A DNA stretch of 64,000 bases. Source: Helichrysum umbraculigerum (Eukaryota; Streptophyta; Magnoliopsida; Asterales; Asteraceae). Below the pieces are notes generated by a model. It was given only the letters and a program-made list of their open reading frames with translations, searched no databases and had not been told where the DNA came from. The first letter of the stretch is position 1. Each line of letters starts with the position of its first letter. The stretch is taken from contig CATIUR010000003.1 of NCBI GenBank assembly GCA_949592205.1, positions 17,284,001 through 17,348,000 of the forward strand, read 5' to 3'. Positions 36,599 to 46,692 of this stretch are shown here, piece by piece. The translations under genes were made by a program, and so were the position numbers.

Positions 36599-37290
36599 TA
36601 AGGTTATAGTGAACTAGGTTGCATTAGTGGGCCTAGACTATGACCGTTAGGCAGTATTTTCTGTTAAGTGTGATTGGTTCAAGAGTTACGTCATACAAGT
36701 TTAATTTAACATAGCTTGATCAACTATGTACAATTAAATAAAGATGATGTAAGGCTTGAAATGGTTATGCTGGAATAGGAATACATTAGTTGACTCTGAC
36801 CTCGAGAGAAACCGGGACTCAAAATTGTTTGTGCTAGACACTCATAAGACTATTATGTGATATAAGTATATATACATAGTTAGTCATCGATCAAGCACAG
36901 TACGCTAGTCTATTATATATTATATATATAGACACTCACATATTCAAACACTTTGTCATAGCGATGGCAACACACACCCACCGAAACATCTTCTATTTCA
37001 TCCCGCTCTCGACAACATCTCTTGTAATCACGAAACTCATAGGTAGCTAGGAGGACCACCGAGTCACTTCAAGCGAGACCTTATCCAACTCAACAATTCA
37101 AATAACCAGGCTAGTTAGCACGTAGTTGCTAGTCAGTAGAGATGGTTATTCAATTCCTCTTGATTGTTCTATGATGTTGATTGTCATATTGTGATGTTGT
37201 ATATTACCGCATTTGTATATGTACATCTATGATAATCATCATTTATGGACAATCTCTCACGAACTTTATCCTTCTAATCTCAGGAAAATC

Positions 37291-40200
37291 ATGCCGCCAA
37301 AGTCAAGGACTTACACTGATGCCCAGATGGCATCTATCATCTCTCAGGCTGTGACTGAAGCCTTGGCGCGACATTCGTCAGAGACCCCCGAAAGGAATAG
37401 TGGTACTGCCAATACCCCTCCCACTACCAAGCCTTGTTCCTACAAGGATTTCCAAAACTGCAAACCCCTGAGCTTTAAAGGAACTGAAGGAGCCATCGGC
37501 CTAATCAGATGGGTTGAGAAGATGGAATCCGTCTTTCGCATTAGCAAATGTGCGGAAGGAGATAGAGTTCAGTTTTCCACATGCACCCTTGCTGATGGTG
37601 CCCTCACCTGGTGGAACTCGTATACCCAGTCTGTGGGTATAGATACCGCCTATCTACTTCCATGGGAAGATCTGAAGAAAATGCTCACAGAAGAGTATTG
37701 CCCATCTGAAGAACTCGAGAAGCTAGATGAGGAATTCTGGCATCTCAAGGTTCAAGGAACCGACATTATTGGTTATACCACTAGGTTTCAACAACTGGCA
37801 ACCCTCCGCCCAGCCTTAGTAAGCACTGAGACCGACAAGGTCAAGAGGTACATTCGCGGTCTTCCGGAACCTGTCCGGGGGAACGTCGCTTCTTCCGGAA
37901 AAACCACTATTCAGGGAGCGATTCGATTATCTCATGAGCTCATGGCTATGCAAGAAAGCCAAGGAAACCCTGTCTCATCTTCTGGGAACAACAACAAGAG
38001 AAAATGGTCTGGGAATCAGAACCAACAGACCTTCAAAAAGACTGAGACTGTCAAGAATGACACATCAGGTTCTGGAGAGAGGAAAGGGTACACTGGAAGT
38101 AAACCCTACTGTTCAAAGTGCAATCGTCATCATGATGGTCCTTGTAGTGCACCCTGCAACAACTGCAAGAGGTATGGACATCTTACCAAAGACTGTCGAA
38201 CACCTGCAACCAACCCCACCGCCAACAACAACAACAACCAACCCCGAGCATGCTATGAGTGTGGAAACACTGGACACTTCAGGAATGCGTGTCCAAAGTT
38301 GAAGAACAAAGGGAACAACAACAACAATGCTAGGGGCAGAGCTTTTGTACTGAATGCTGGAGAGGCCCGTGAAGACCCTAATGTGGTCACGGGTATGTTT
38401 CTTCTCAACAATTTAACTGCTTCAATTTTGTTTGATACTGGTGCTGATAAGAGTTTTATATCTGAGGAATTTAGCCCACTATTAGACATTTCCCCTGTTG
38501 CCTTAGAAGCTAAGTACACTGTAGAGTTAGCTAATGGCAAATTGATTGAGGTCGATAGTGTAATACCAAATTGCACCCTAAACCTCGCAAATGAACTATT
38601 TCCCATAAACCTCATACCCATCGAGATTGGAAGTTTTGACATAGTAGTAGGCATGGATTGGCTATCCAAGCATCGAGCTGAAGTTGTATGTCATGACAAG
38701 ATCGTTCGTATTCCTCTCGTCACTGGTAGTACTTTGATCATACAAGGGGAGACCAGTGGGACGAGATTGAATATCATATCCTGCATGAAGACTCGCAAGT
38801 ACCTTAGGAAAGGATATCATGCAATCCTCGCTCATGTTATTGAGAAGAAGTCAGAAGAGAAGCGACTTGAGGATGTGCCCATCGTCAGAGACTATCCAGA
38901 AGTCTTTCCTGAAGAATTGCCTGGTCTTCCACCACTGAGGCAAGTTGAGTTCTCAATTGACCTTGTGCCTGGGGCAGCACCCGTGGCACGAGCACCATAT
39001 CGTTTAGCCCCTTCAGAACTTCAGGAGTTGTCTGTTCAGTTACAGGAACTTCTGGATAAGGGTTTCATAAGACCGAGTTCTTCACCATGGGGAGCTCCGG
39101 TCCTGTTTGTGAAAAAGAAGGACGGTTCATTCAGGATGTGTATCGACTACAGAGGGTTGAACAAATTGACCATCAAGAACCGTTATCCACTTCCCCGTAT
39201 TGATGACCTGTTCGACCAACTCCAAGGGTCAAGCATCTATTCAAAAATAGATCTACGATCGGGTTATCATCAGTTACGAGTTCGCGATGAAGATATTCCG
39301 AAAACCGCTTTCCGAACTCGCTATGGTCATTACGAGTTTCAGGTTATGCCCTTTGGTTTGACTAACGCACCGGCAGTATTCATGGATCTTATGAACCGTG
39401 TGTGCAAACCATATCTCGACAAGTTTGTCATTGTTTTCATCGACGACATTCTTATCTACTCACGCAACGAGCAAGAGCACGCGCAACATCTCAAGACCAT
39501 TCTAGAACTTCTCAGGCGCGAAGAATTATATGCTAAGTTCTCCAAGTGTGAATTCTGGATTCAGACAGTTCAATTCCTTGGTCATGTGATTGACAGTCAG
39601 GGAATTCATGTTGATCCCTCAAATATCGAGGCTATCAAGTGCTGGCAAGCACCATCAACACCGACCGAAGTACGCCAATTCTTAGGACTGGCTGGTTACT
39701 ATCGGCGCTTCATTGAGAATTTCTCCAAGATAGCACAACCACTCACAACACTGACTCAGAAAGAGAAGAAGTTCAATTGGACTGATAAGCAAGAGTCAGC
39801 ATTCCAGTTATTAAAGCAAAAGCTTTGCAGTGCGCCCATCCTATCACTACCCGAAGGTAACGAGGACTTCGTAGTATACTGCGATGCTTCGCATCAGGGA
39901 CTTGGTTGCGTGTTGATGCAACGAGAGAAAGTCATAGCTTACGCCTCCCGACAACTCAAAGTTCACGAGAAGAACTACACAACCCATGATCTCGAATTAG
40001 GAGCCGTAGTGTTCGCTCTCAAAATCTGGAGACATTATCTGTATGGCACGAAATGTACCATCTTCACTGATCATAAGAGCCTCCAGCATATATTCGATCA
40101 GAAGGATCTCAATATGAGGCAACGTCGTTGGGTCGAGTTACTCACCGACTATGACTGCGAAATCAAGTATCATCCGGGCAAGGCAAATGTAGTTGCCGAC

Positions 40201-41724
40201 GCCTTAAGTCGAAAAGAGCGCACCAAACCTCTTCGAGTCCGAGCCCTCAGTATTATCATTCATAATGATCTAATCATTCAAATCCTCACTGCTCAACTCG
40301 AAGCATTGAAACCTGAAAACATCAAGGAAGAGGCCTTGCGAAATATGGAGAATCAATTTGAAACCAAACCCAATGGGGTCAAGTACTTCGCAAACCGAAT
40401 CTGGTTACCCAAGTTTGGGAATCTTCGAGACTTTGTGATGGATGAAGCTCACAAGTCCAAATACTCTATACATCCTGGATCGGACAAGATGTATCATGGC
40501 ATCAAGGGACTGTACTGGTGGCCGAGCATGAAAGCAGAGATTGCCACGTACGTCAGCAAATGCCTCACATGTTCAAAGGTTAAAGCCGAATATCAGAAAC
40601 CCTCCGGCTTGCTTCAGCAACCGGAAATCCCTCAATGGAAATGGGAGCAAATCTCCATGGATTTCATCACTAAACTCCCGAAAACATCAAGTGGTTGCGA
40701 TACTATATGGGTAATAGTTGATCGTCTAACCAAATCTGCTCACTTCATTGCTATGAAGGAAACCGACAAAATGGAACGTCTCACGCGAATCTATATGAAG
40801 GAGATCGTAAAAAGGCACGGCGTTCCAATCTCAATTATCTCTGATAGAGACAGCCGATTCACATCTAACTTTTGGAAATCATTACAAAAGTCATTGGGCA
40901 CTCGTTTAGATATGAGTACAGCCTATCATCCACAAACCGATGGCCAAAGTGAAAGAACAATCCAAACACTGGAAGATATGTTACGCGCATGCGTCATTGA
41001 TTTCGGTGCAAATTGGGAACAACATTTGCCATTGTGCGAATTCTCATACAACAACAGCTACCACACCAGTATTGAAGCTGCACCTTTTGAGGCACTGTAC
41101 GGTCGTAAGTGCCGATCGCCTATCTGTTGGACCGAAGTTGGAGATAGTCAATTCACTGGTCCTGAAATCATTCATGAAACCACCGAGAAGATCGTTGGTA
41201 TCCAGCAACGGCTAAAGGCCGCACGTGATCGTCAGAAGAGTTATGCTGACGTGAGACGAAAGCATCTCGAGTTCCAGGTTGGGGATCGAGTATTGCTCAA
41301 GGTATCACCTTGGAAAGGTGTCATCCGTTTCGGTAAACGTGGGAAGTTAAACCCTAGATACATCGGACCTTTTGAGATCCTTGAAAGGATTGGTCCAGTC
41401 GCATATCGATTGCAGCTACCTCCAGAGCTCAGTAGCGTGCATCCCACATTTCACATTTCTAACCTTAAGAAATGCCTGTCCGACAAGACACTCATCATTC
41501 CGCTTGAAGAAATTCAAATAGACGACAAACTTCATTTCGTCGAAACACCAGTGGAGGTCATGGACCGTGAGGTCAAACAGCTCAAGCAAAGTCGTATCCC
41601 TATTGTCAAGGTTCGGTGGGATTCGCGGCGTGGTCCGGAATTCACCTGGGAACGGGAAGACCAGATGCGACTCAAATATCCACATCTATTCTCAGACTCC
41701 ACTCGCACGCCAACTCAGAGTTAA
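37291..41724 (+). CDS. Gag-Pol polyprotein of the Ty3/gypsy element
   Basis: An intact 1477-residue polyprotein from MPPKSRTYTD; an upstream in-frame Met at 37213 would add 26 residues and is less likely. Domains in order, numbered from 37213: gag with LSFKGTEGAIGLIRWVEKM (about 88-110), zinc knuckles CNNCKRYGHLTKDC (about 315) and CYECGNTGHFRNAC (about 347), aspartic protease LFDTGADKSF (about 405), RT with FIDDILIYS (about 743), RNase H with YCDASHQGLGCVLMQ (about 886), integrase with an HHCC zinc site (about 1080-1120) and core acid motifs SMDF, SDRDSRF and QSERTIQ (about 1149, 1211, 1247). The end, WDSRRGPEFTWERE, resembles the chromodomain-type tail of plant chromoviruses (possibly Tekay-like). 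PR-RT-RH-IN order proves gypsy. Confidence 0.97.
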   Translation: MPPKSRTYTDAQMASIISQAVTEALARHSSETPERNSGTANTPPTTKPCSYKDFQNCKPLSFKGTEGAIGLIRWVEKMESVFRISKCAEGDRVQFSTCTLADGALTWWNSYTQSVGIDTAYLLPWEDLKKMLTEEYCPSEELEKLDEEFWHLKVQGTDIIGYTTRFQQLATLRPALVSTETDKVKRYIRGLPEPVRGNVASSGKTTIQGAIRLSHELMAMQESQGNPVSSSGNNNKRKWSGNQNQQTFKKTETVKNDTSGSGERKGYTGSKPYCSKCNRHHDGPCSAPCNNCKRYGHLTKDCRTPATNPTANNNNNQPRACYECGNTGHFRNACPKLKNKGNNNNNARGRAFVLNAGEAREDPNVVTGMFLLNNLTASILFDTGADKSFISEEFSPLLDISPVALEAKYTVELANGKLIEVDSVIPNCTLNLANELFPINLIPIEIGSFDIVVGMDWLSKHRAEVVCHDKIVRIPLVTGSTLIIQGETSGTRLNIISCMKTRKYLRKGYHAILAHVIEKKSEEKRLEDVPIVRDYPEVFPEELPGLPPLRQVEFSIDLVPGAAPVARAPYRLAPSELQELSVQLQELLDKGFIRPSSSPWGAPVLFVKKKDGSFRMCIDYRGLNKLTIKNRYPLPRIDDLFDQLQGSSIYSKIDLRSGYHQLRVRDEDIPKTAFRTRYGHYEFQVMPFGLTNAPAVFMDLMNRVCKPYLDKFVIVFIDDILIYSRNEQEHAQHLKTILELLRREELYAKFSKCEFWIQTVQFLGHVIDSQGIHVDPSNIEAIKCWQAPSTPTEVRQFLGLAGYYRRFIENFSKIAQPLTTLTQKEKKFNWTDKQESAFQLLKQKLCSAPILSLPEGNEDFVVYCDASHQGLGCVLMQREKVIAYASRQLKVHEKNYTTHDLELGAVVFALKIWRHYLYGTKCTIFTDHKSLQHIFDQKDLNMRQRRWVELLTDYDCEIKYHPGKANVVADALSRKERTKPLRVRALSIIIHNDLIIQILTAQLEALKPENIKEEALRNMENQFETKPNGVKYFANRIWLPKFGNLRDFVMDEAHKSKYSIHPGSDKMYHGIKGLYWWPSMKAEIATYVSKCLTCSKVKAEYQKPSGLLQQPEIPQWKWEQISMDFITKLPKTSSGCDTIWVIVDRLTKSAHFIAMKETDKMERLTRIYMKEIVKRHGVPISIISDRDSRFTSNFWKSLQKSLGTRLDMSTAYHPQTDGQSERTIQTLEDMLRACVIDFGANWEQHLPLCEFSYNNSYHTSIEAAPFEALYGRKCRSPICWTEVGDSQFTGPEIIHETTEKIVGIQQRLKAARDRQKSYADVRRKHLEFQVGDRVLLKVSPWKGVIRFGKRGKLNPRYIGPFEILERIGPVAYRLQLPPELSSVHPTFHISNLKKCLSDKTLIIPLEEIQIDDKLHFVETPVEVMDREVKQLKQSRIPIVKVRWDSRRGPEFTWEREDQMRLKYPHLFSDSTRTPTQS

Positions 41725-41746
41725 ATTTTGGGACGAAATTCTCTTA

Positions 41747-41758
41747 ACAAGGGGAGAA
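41747..41758 (+). other. Polypurine tract
   Basis: caaggggagaa immediately before the 3' LTR start; plus-strand primer site. It follows the gag-pol stop codon by 23 bp. Confidence 0.9.
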
Positions 41759-44302
41759 TGTGACACCCGTCAAATTAGGACTAGATTTTTAGTTCCTAAT
41801 CACTTTGTAATACATGTAGTTAGTGCTATGTATTAGGCTAATTGTGTGTATCAAATTATATATTGGCAAATATATATCAATATGCGATTAAGTTTAATCG
41901 TTCATTTTAAATCGGCCGAATTCCGATTCAATTATACGGCGTTGGTGAAAAACAATATTAAGTAATATAGGAAATATTATTTAATACAACTCGTTATTTC
42001 TTATATATTATTTTGTTAATATATATAAAGTATTCGTATCGTACAAATCAACCGTACGCGACAAAATTTATAAATAATGTATTATTATGGAAGATAATAA
42101 TTATTATTTACATTCAGTTAAAATAAAACATATTTCGTTTTATAACATTTTACCCAAACGCGACGAAACCAATTAAATCGTGTCCGTCTCAGAAAGATAA
42201 AACAAAGATATATTTTTATATCTCATTAAAAGTATTTTTATTAAAATACTTCGATTAAAATACGTACGATGTCAATTATAGAAATTTATCGAATTAAAAT
42301 ATTATACTACTTTTCGATCGGGTACAAAAACACGGGCGTTTTGTACTGCAAATATTAACCAACCAACTCCAATAATTGGAGTTGGCCAGTTAGATCAAAC
42401 GCACCCTTTGTTTTCATTTTCATTCTCCATTTCATTCTCAATCTCTCTCGGCTCTCTCTCGGTTCCAAATCAAACAACAACAACAAATAACAAAAACGAG
42501 ATCAAGCATCATCATCATCATCGTGATCATCTTCATCATTCATCATCATCATCACCAAGCTCCATCTCCATTTTAGCTCCATTTTAAATTGTAAGGAAAT
42601 CAACAACTTTTGTTTAAATTATATGTTTATATGTATTTATAACATCATATATTAACATCTAGCAACTGATTATGTCCAAAGAAATTGATTAGGATGGGTT
42701 TGGGTGAATTTTTGGAACGACACCTTAAAACTACTTTAATACATTTATTTACTTGTCTTGTAGCTCATCAAACTATAATATGTCCAAATCAAAACTTGAA
42801 ACTCGTTTTACAAACTCAAAAATGGTAACAGTTTATGTCTTCGGCATAAACCATAACCTTCGGCAGAAACCATCACCTTCGGCAGAAACCATAACCTTCG
42901 GCAGAAACCATCACCTTCGGCAGAAACCATAACCTTCGGCAGAAACCATCACCTTCGGCAGAAACCATAACCTTCGGCAGAAACCATCACCTTCGGCAGA
43001 AACCATAACCTTCGGCAGAAACCATCATCTTCGGCAGACACCTTAACCTTCGGTAGAAACTATTCGGCAGAAACCATAATTTTCGGCAGAAACCTATAAC
43101 TAGCAATTTTAACTATAACAATTTATATACGATACAACAAATCATGCAAAATAATAATAGTTTGAAATTATTATTACAAGCTGTCACCAACGACCCGTAT
43201 ACATTTTCACAAACTCAACCCTAATCAATTACCAAAGTATTTGGTCAAAACTAGTTAAGGGAATAACTAGCATAGATGGTCCGTAGTGTCATCAAATCAA
43301 TTAAACCTTGCGCGTTTGATACGCCCGGCAAGTTTTAAGAATCTAATCATTTATCAAAACCTTGCACGTCTCAGACGTCCTGCAGGTTCAGTCGTTGTAA
43401 CGACATCAAATCATTGTGAATCATCATAAATTGTTGGCTAACAATTCAATAGGCTCAGGTGAGTCTCATAGCCCCTATTTTAAATGCTTTTACCTAGGGG
43501 TGAGATACATGCTCTGTTTTGTTTTACATGTGAACGCAAGTATCAAATTATCACGTATGCTGCATGAGTTGTTTTCATCTAATCAATCAAAGTCCTCTGA
43601 AGCATAGTTCTGTTAATATGATTTAGCGTGAATGTTAGTGTATGGTACCATATGGGATTGACAATCCCCGTCCGAGTTAGCAAGCACTAACCTGTCAAAC
43701 GGACGCATTATCATTTGTTCAAACGTATGTTGATTAGGCATACGCATAGAGGCACCCTCGCTCAGGCACTTGATAGTGATCCTGACCCCTCAGTTAAGCT
43801 CAGACTATGTGCTCATGTTAGTTGTATCAATCTTTACTTATTTGTTTAATTACAAATATTCATGTGATACTCATATTCAAATTATTTACATGCTTTGTAA
43901 ATCGAATCATTAAATCTTGCGGTTCACAAATCATATATTATCATATCAAACCTGTGAGCTCACCAGCTTTATAGCTGACCTTTTAGCATGTTATCTCAGG
44001 TACTCAGCAGTAGGTTGGACTGCCCATCAGGATACTGTAGCTCGAGTCGCATGCAATCATATAATCATCAAGAGATTTCCTTGCATTTCTATATTTTGTA
44101 TAAATTAGATATGTATTAGAATCTCTCAAATATCTATGCGAACTCGTCTTTTGTAAAACATATGTAGACTTTTACATAAATCAATGTATTTTATCAAACG
44201 ACGCATGTAGTGGTCGTTCATTATGTAATCTTATGTGTTTTGTTATTGATTAGTAGCACCCCAATGTATGCTTCCGCGATCAGTAAATTTGGGGGTGTTA
44301 CA
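41759..44302 (+). repeat. 3' LTR of the gypsy element
   Basis: 2544 bp, same ends as the 5' LTR, 38 bp shorter through loss or gain of two minisatellite units. Its right end abuts the AACAT target duplication and the second half of the Harbinger ORF1-like gene. Confidence 0.96.
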
Positions 44303-45068
44303 AACATCCACTTTTTCGGCTCAATCGAGCAACTCATCACCTAGCCAACCCCCCGGTTTTGCAACATACGCAAGCCCACCCGGTCCATACCAAAGTCCAT
44401 CCGCACCATACCAAACTTATCAAACCTACCCAACGTATCATCATTTTTCACCAACAATCCCATATCACCAATCTCCCGCGGCGTTCGGAAACCCACACTA
44501 CATGCACCAACCTCATCCTTCGGCTTTCAACAAATATCCACCAACACCAATTAGCCTCCAACAATTCGGAAACATCAACACTCCGCCCCGACCCGAACCC
44601 GAACCCGAAATCCAACCCGAAACCCAAACCGAACCTGAACCCGAGCCGACTCCAAAGAGAGGAAGATCTAGAGAAAAAGCCGTGTCCACTGCCTCAACCC
44701 AGGTGCAAGTAAAATGGACCGATGAGGAGGCGGTTATCTTGGCCCAACGATGGATCCACATGTCTGAAAAAGACAAAAAAAGGCAAGGCACAAGCTGGAG
44801 AAGTTTTCTGGAGAAAAGTTCATGAGGACTACAACTCGGTGGCTCCCCAAACCCGTTCCGTGAGCCAACTTCAAGGCAAATGGAACAAGATCCGTTCGAA
44901 TTGCAAGATCTTCATTGGAATTTACAAAGAGGTTACAAATCCTCGTCCGAGCGGTGCCAAAGAAGATGACATTGTGAAAGCATGTCATAAGAGGTTCAAG
45001 GACCGAATGGGAAGAGATTTCATATATGAAAGTTGTTGGGACGTAGTCAAGGATCATCCAAAGTTTCT

Positions 45069-45842
45069 GGCATCGTTTGGTGTTATGAGCAACCGAGAAA
45101 TTCCATCCCAACCCGAGCTCGAACCCATCAATCTTAGTGACGACATGCCTTATTCCGATCCTCTTACGGCTAACATGCAACACTTGTTCACCGACGACCC
45201 CATTCGTCGCCTGCCCGGTCGTATATCTTCTAGGAAAAGCCAAAAAAGCTTGAGTTCAAGTGATGCCGCTACTGCTTCACGTTCTTTGAAAGAACAAGAA
45301 CGTTTGGCCAATATACGAGCCGCGCAAACGTCAGAACGTACAATGGCGCAAATCGGAAAAGCCGCGGCCAAAAAAACGATCATTAAATCGTGAAAAATGC
45401 TTCTTCAACCGATCCCGTCGTTTCTCCCACAATCGATTCGTAAGCACAGACGATTTGATAACAGACTCTTCAAGCCTTGACTCTGGCATCGTTTGGTGTT
45501 ATGAGCAACCGAGAAATTCCATCCCAACCCGAGCTCGAACCCATCAATCTTAGTGACGACATGCCTTATTCCGATCCTCTTACGGCTAACATGCAACACT
45601 TGTTCACCGACGACCCCATTCGTCGCCCGCCCGGTCGTATATCTTCTAGGAAAAGCCAAAAAAGCTTGAGTTCAAGTGATGCCGCTACTGCTTCACGTTC
45701 TTTGAAAGAACAAGAACGTTTGGCCAACATACGAGCCGCGCAAACGTCAGAACGTACAATGGCGCAAATCGGAAAAGCCGCGGCCAAAAAAACGATCATT
45801 AAATCGTGAAAAATGCTTCTTCAACCGATCCCGTCGTTTCTC
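45069..45842. repeat. About 355-bp direct duplication with unrelated filler, in E1
   Basis: The segment from tggcatcgtttggtgttatg to cgatcccgtcgtttctc occurs at 45069-45423 and again at 45483-45842. Between the copies is about 59 bp of sequence (ccacaatcgattcgtaagca...) not present on the other side. The copies differ by only a few bases (for example cgcctgccc/cgcccgccc). The filler suggests double-strand-break repair. Confidence 0.88.
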
Positions 45843-46692
45843 AAAGGCAAGGAGAAAAAAATGATCAAGGAAGTAAGAAAAACCTTGGTTGACAACTATG
45901 AGTCGGACTACAAAACGTTCTTTGGTCACGACGCGGGTTCGGGTTCAACCCAAGTGCTAGATTCGGGTGAAGACGAGGACAACAATGAAGACGACAATGA
46001 AGACGACAACGAATCCGAGTAGACTACTAGTTGTATTTTTAAATTTCAATAAATGTATTTTTTTCTTTTTTAGGATTTGTAACATTTTTCATTTTTTAGG
46101 ATTTGTAACATTTTATTTTTTTAGGAATTGTAATTTTTTTTCTTTTTTAGGAATTGTAATATTTTATTTTTTTAGGAATTGTAATGTTTAATTTTTATTT
46201 AATCCCTTATTTTTAGTTTTAATTTAAATGTGTTATTTAAGTTTTGTATTAAATAAATAGATTAAATAGTGTGGGGGCCCTGAAATAAGGGAAGTGATGT
46301 TGCTGTTGGCAGTGGAGTGTCAGTTTGGGGAAAAGCTGACGTGGCGCTGAGCTGGCAGGCAACTGATGCGTCAGTTCGCGTCACCATTGGGAGGAGTCTA
46401 AGTAACTTCGGTACTCTACTTGAAATCCATAAGAGAAATCCATAAGAAGCTAGAACACGAGTCTCAAACACACATAAATATAACCAAAATGGTCAAAAGT
46501 TGAGACATATAGAACTACTAACAGAGGGATTACACAATACTGAGCCAATAAACTATCAAGCAGCATGCACCCATCCCAACAAATTGGAGCAAGGTTGAGG
46601 AATTCTGCATCAGAATATATAAAACCATCAATATATTAGAAAGCTGCAAATGTTGATCAAGAAGTTGCAGGAGAAAATTGTTGAAGTTGGTT

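Larger units (their letters stand above)
34001..44302 (+). mobile_element. Full-length, very young Ty3/gypsy LTR retrotransposon
   Basis: LTRs at 34001-36582 and 41759-44302 both begin TGTGACACCCGTC and end GGGGGTGTTACA. A perfect 5-bp target duplication AACAT flanks the element (33996-34000 and 44303-44307). The PBS and polypurine tract are intact, and a single uninterrupted gag-pol ORF lies between. The LTRs look nearly identical by eye. The clear differences are 38 bp (two 19-bp minisatellite units) and a C/T change (35361 versus 43080). All parts for mobility appear present, so it may be autonomous. Confidence 0.96.
33916..46022 (+). pseudogene. Harbinger ORF1-like (Myb/SANT-trihelix) gene, split by gypsy
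   Basis: This type of protein is the DNA-binding partner (ORF1) of PIF/Harbinger transposases; plant databases often label it NAM-associated. It starts at ATG 33916 (MRPTQQSTADDMWNNLINNP) and is broken at 34000 by the gypsy LTR. It resumes in the same frame at 44308 (STFSAQSSNSS), through a Pro-rich region, acidic Pro/Glu repeats and VQVKWTDEEAVILAQRWIH. A frameshift near 44780-44820 moves it to FWRKVHEDYNSVAPQTRSV, GKWNKIRSNCKIFIGIYKEV and ESCWDVVKDHPKFLASFGVM. About 355 bp of the 3' part is duplicated (45069 and 45483 copies), and the last piece (45813-46022) ends in Glu/Asp/Asn repeats. It is dead through insertion, frameshift and duplication. Confidence 0.8.
33426..46398 (+). mobile_element. 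PIF/Harbinger-type element E1, interrupted by a gypsy LTR element
   Basis: Ends are GACTCCTCC at 33426 and its exact inverse GGAGGAGTC at 46390-46398, flanked by TAA on both sides (33423-33425 and 46399-46401), the Harbinger target duplication. Subterminal regions carry cgtcagt/actgacg motifs shared with the relatives at 52588 and 53664. Without the nested gypsy it is about 2.67 kb. It encodes one ORF1-like gene and no DDE transposase, so it is non-autonomous. The 3' part (46057-46190) has four or five tttttaggaattgtaat-like repeats, mirrored in the relative at 53664-55745. Confidence 0.85.

Noticed and set aside
37934..38669. Overlapping ORFs in other frames of gag-pol
   Set aside because: Shadows of the intact gypsy polyprotein.
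44513..45799. Minus-strand ORFs over the E1 ORF1-like gene
   Set aside because: Antisense shadows of a GC-richer coding sequence; the plus-strand reading matches the homologous gene in E2.
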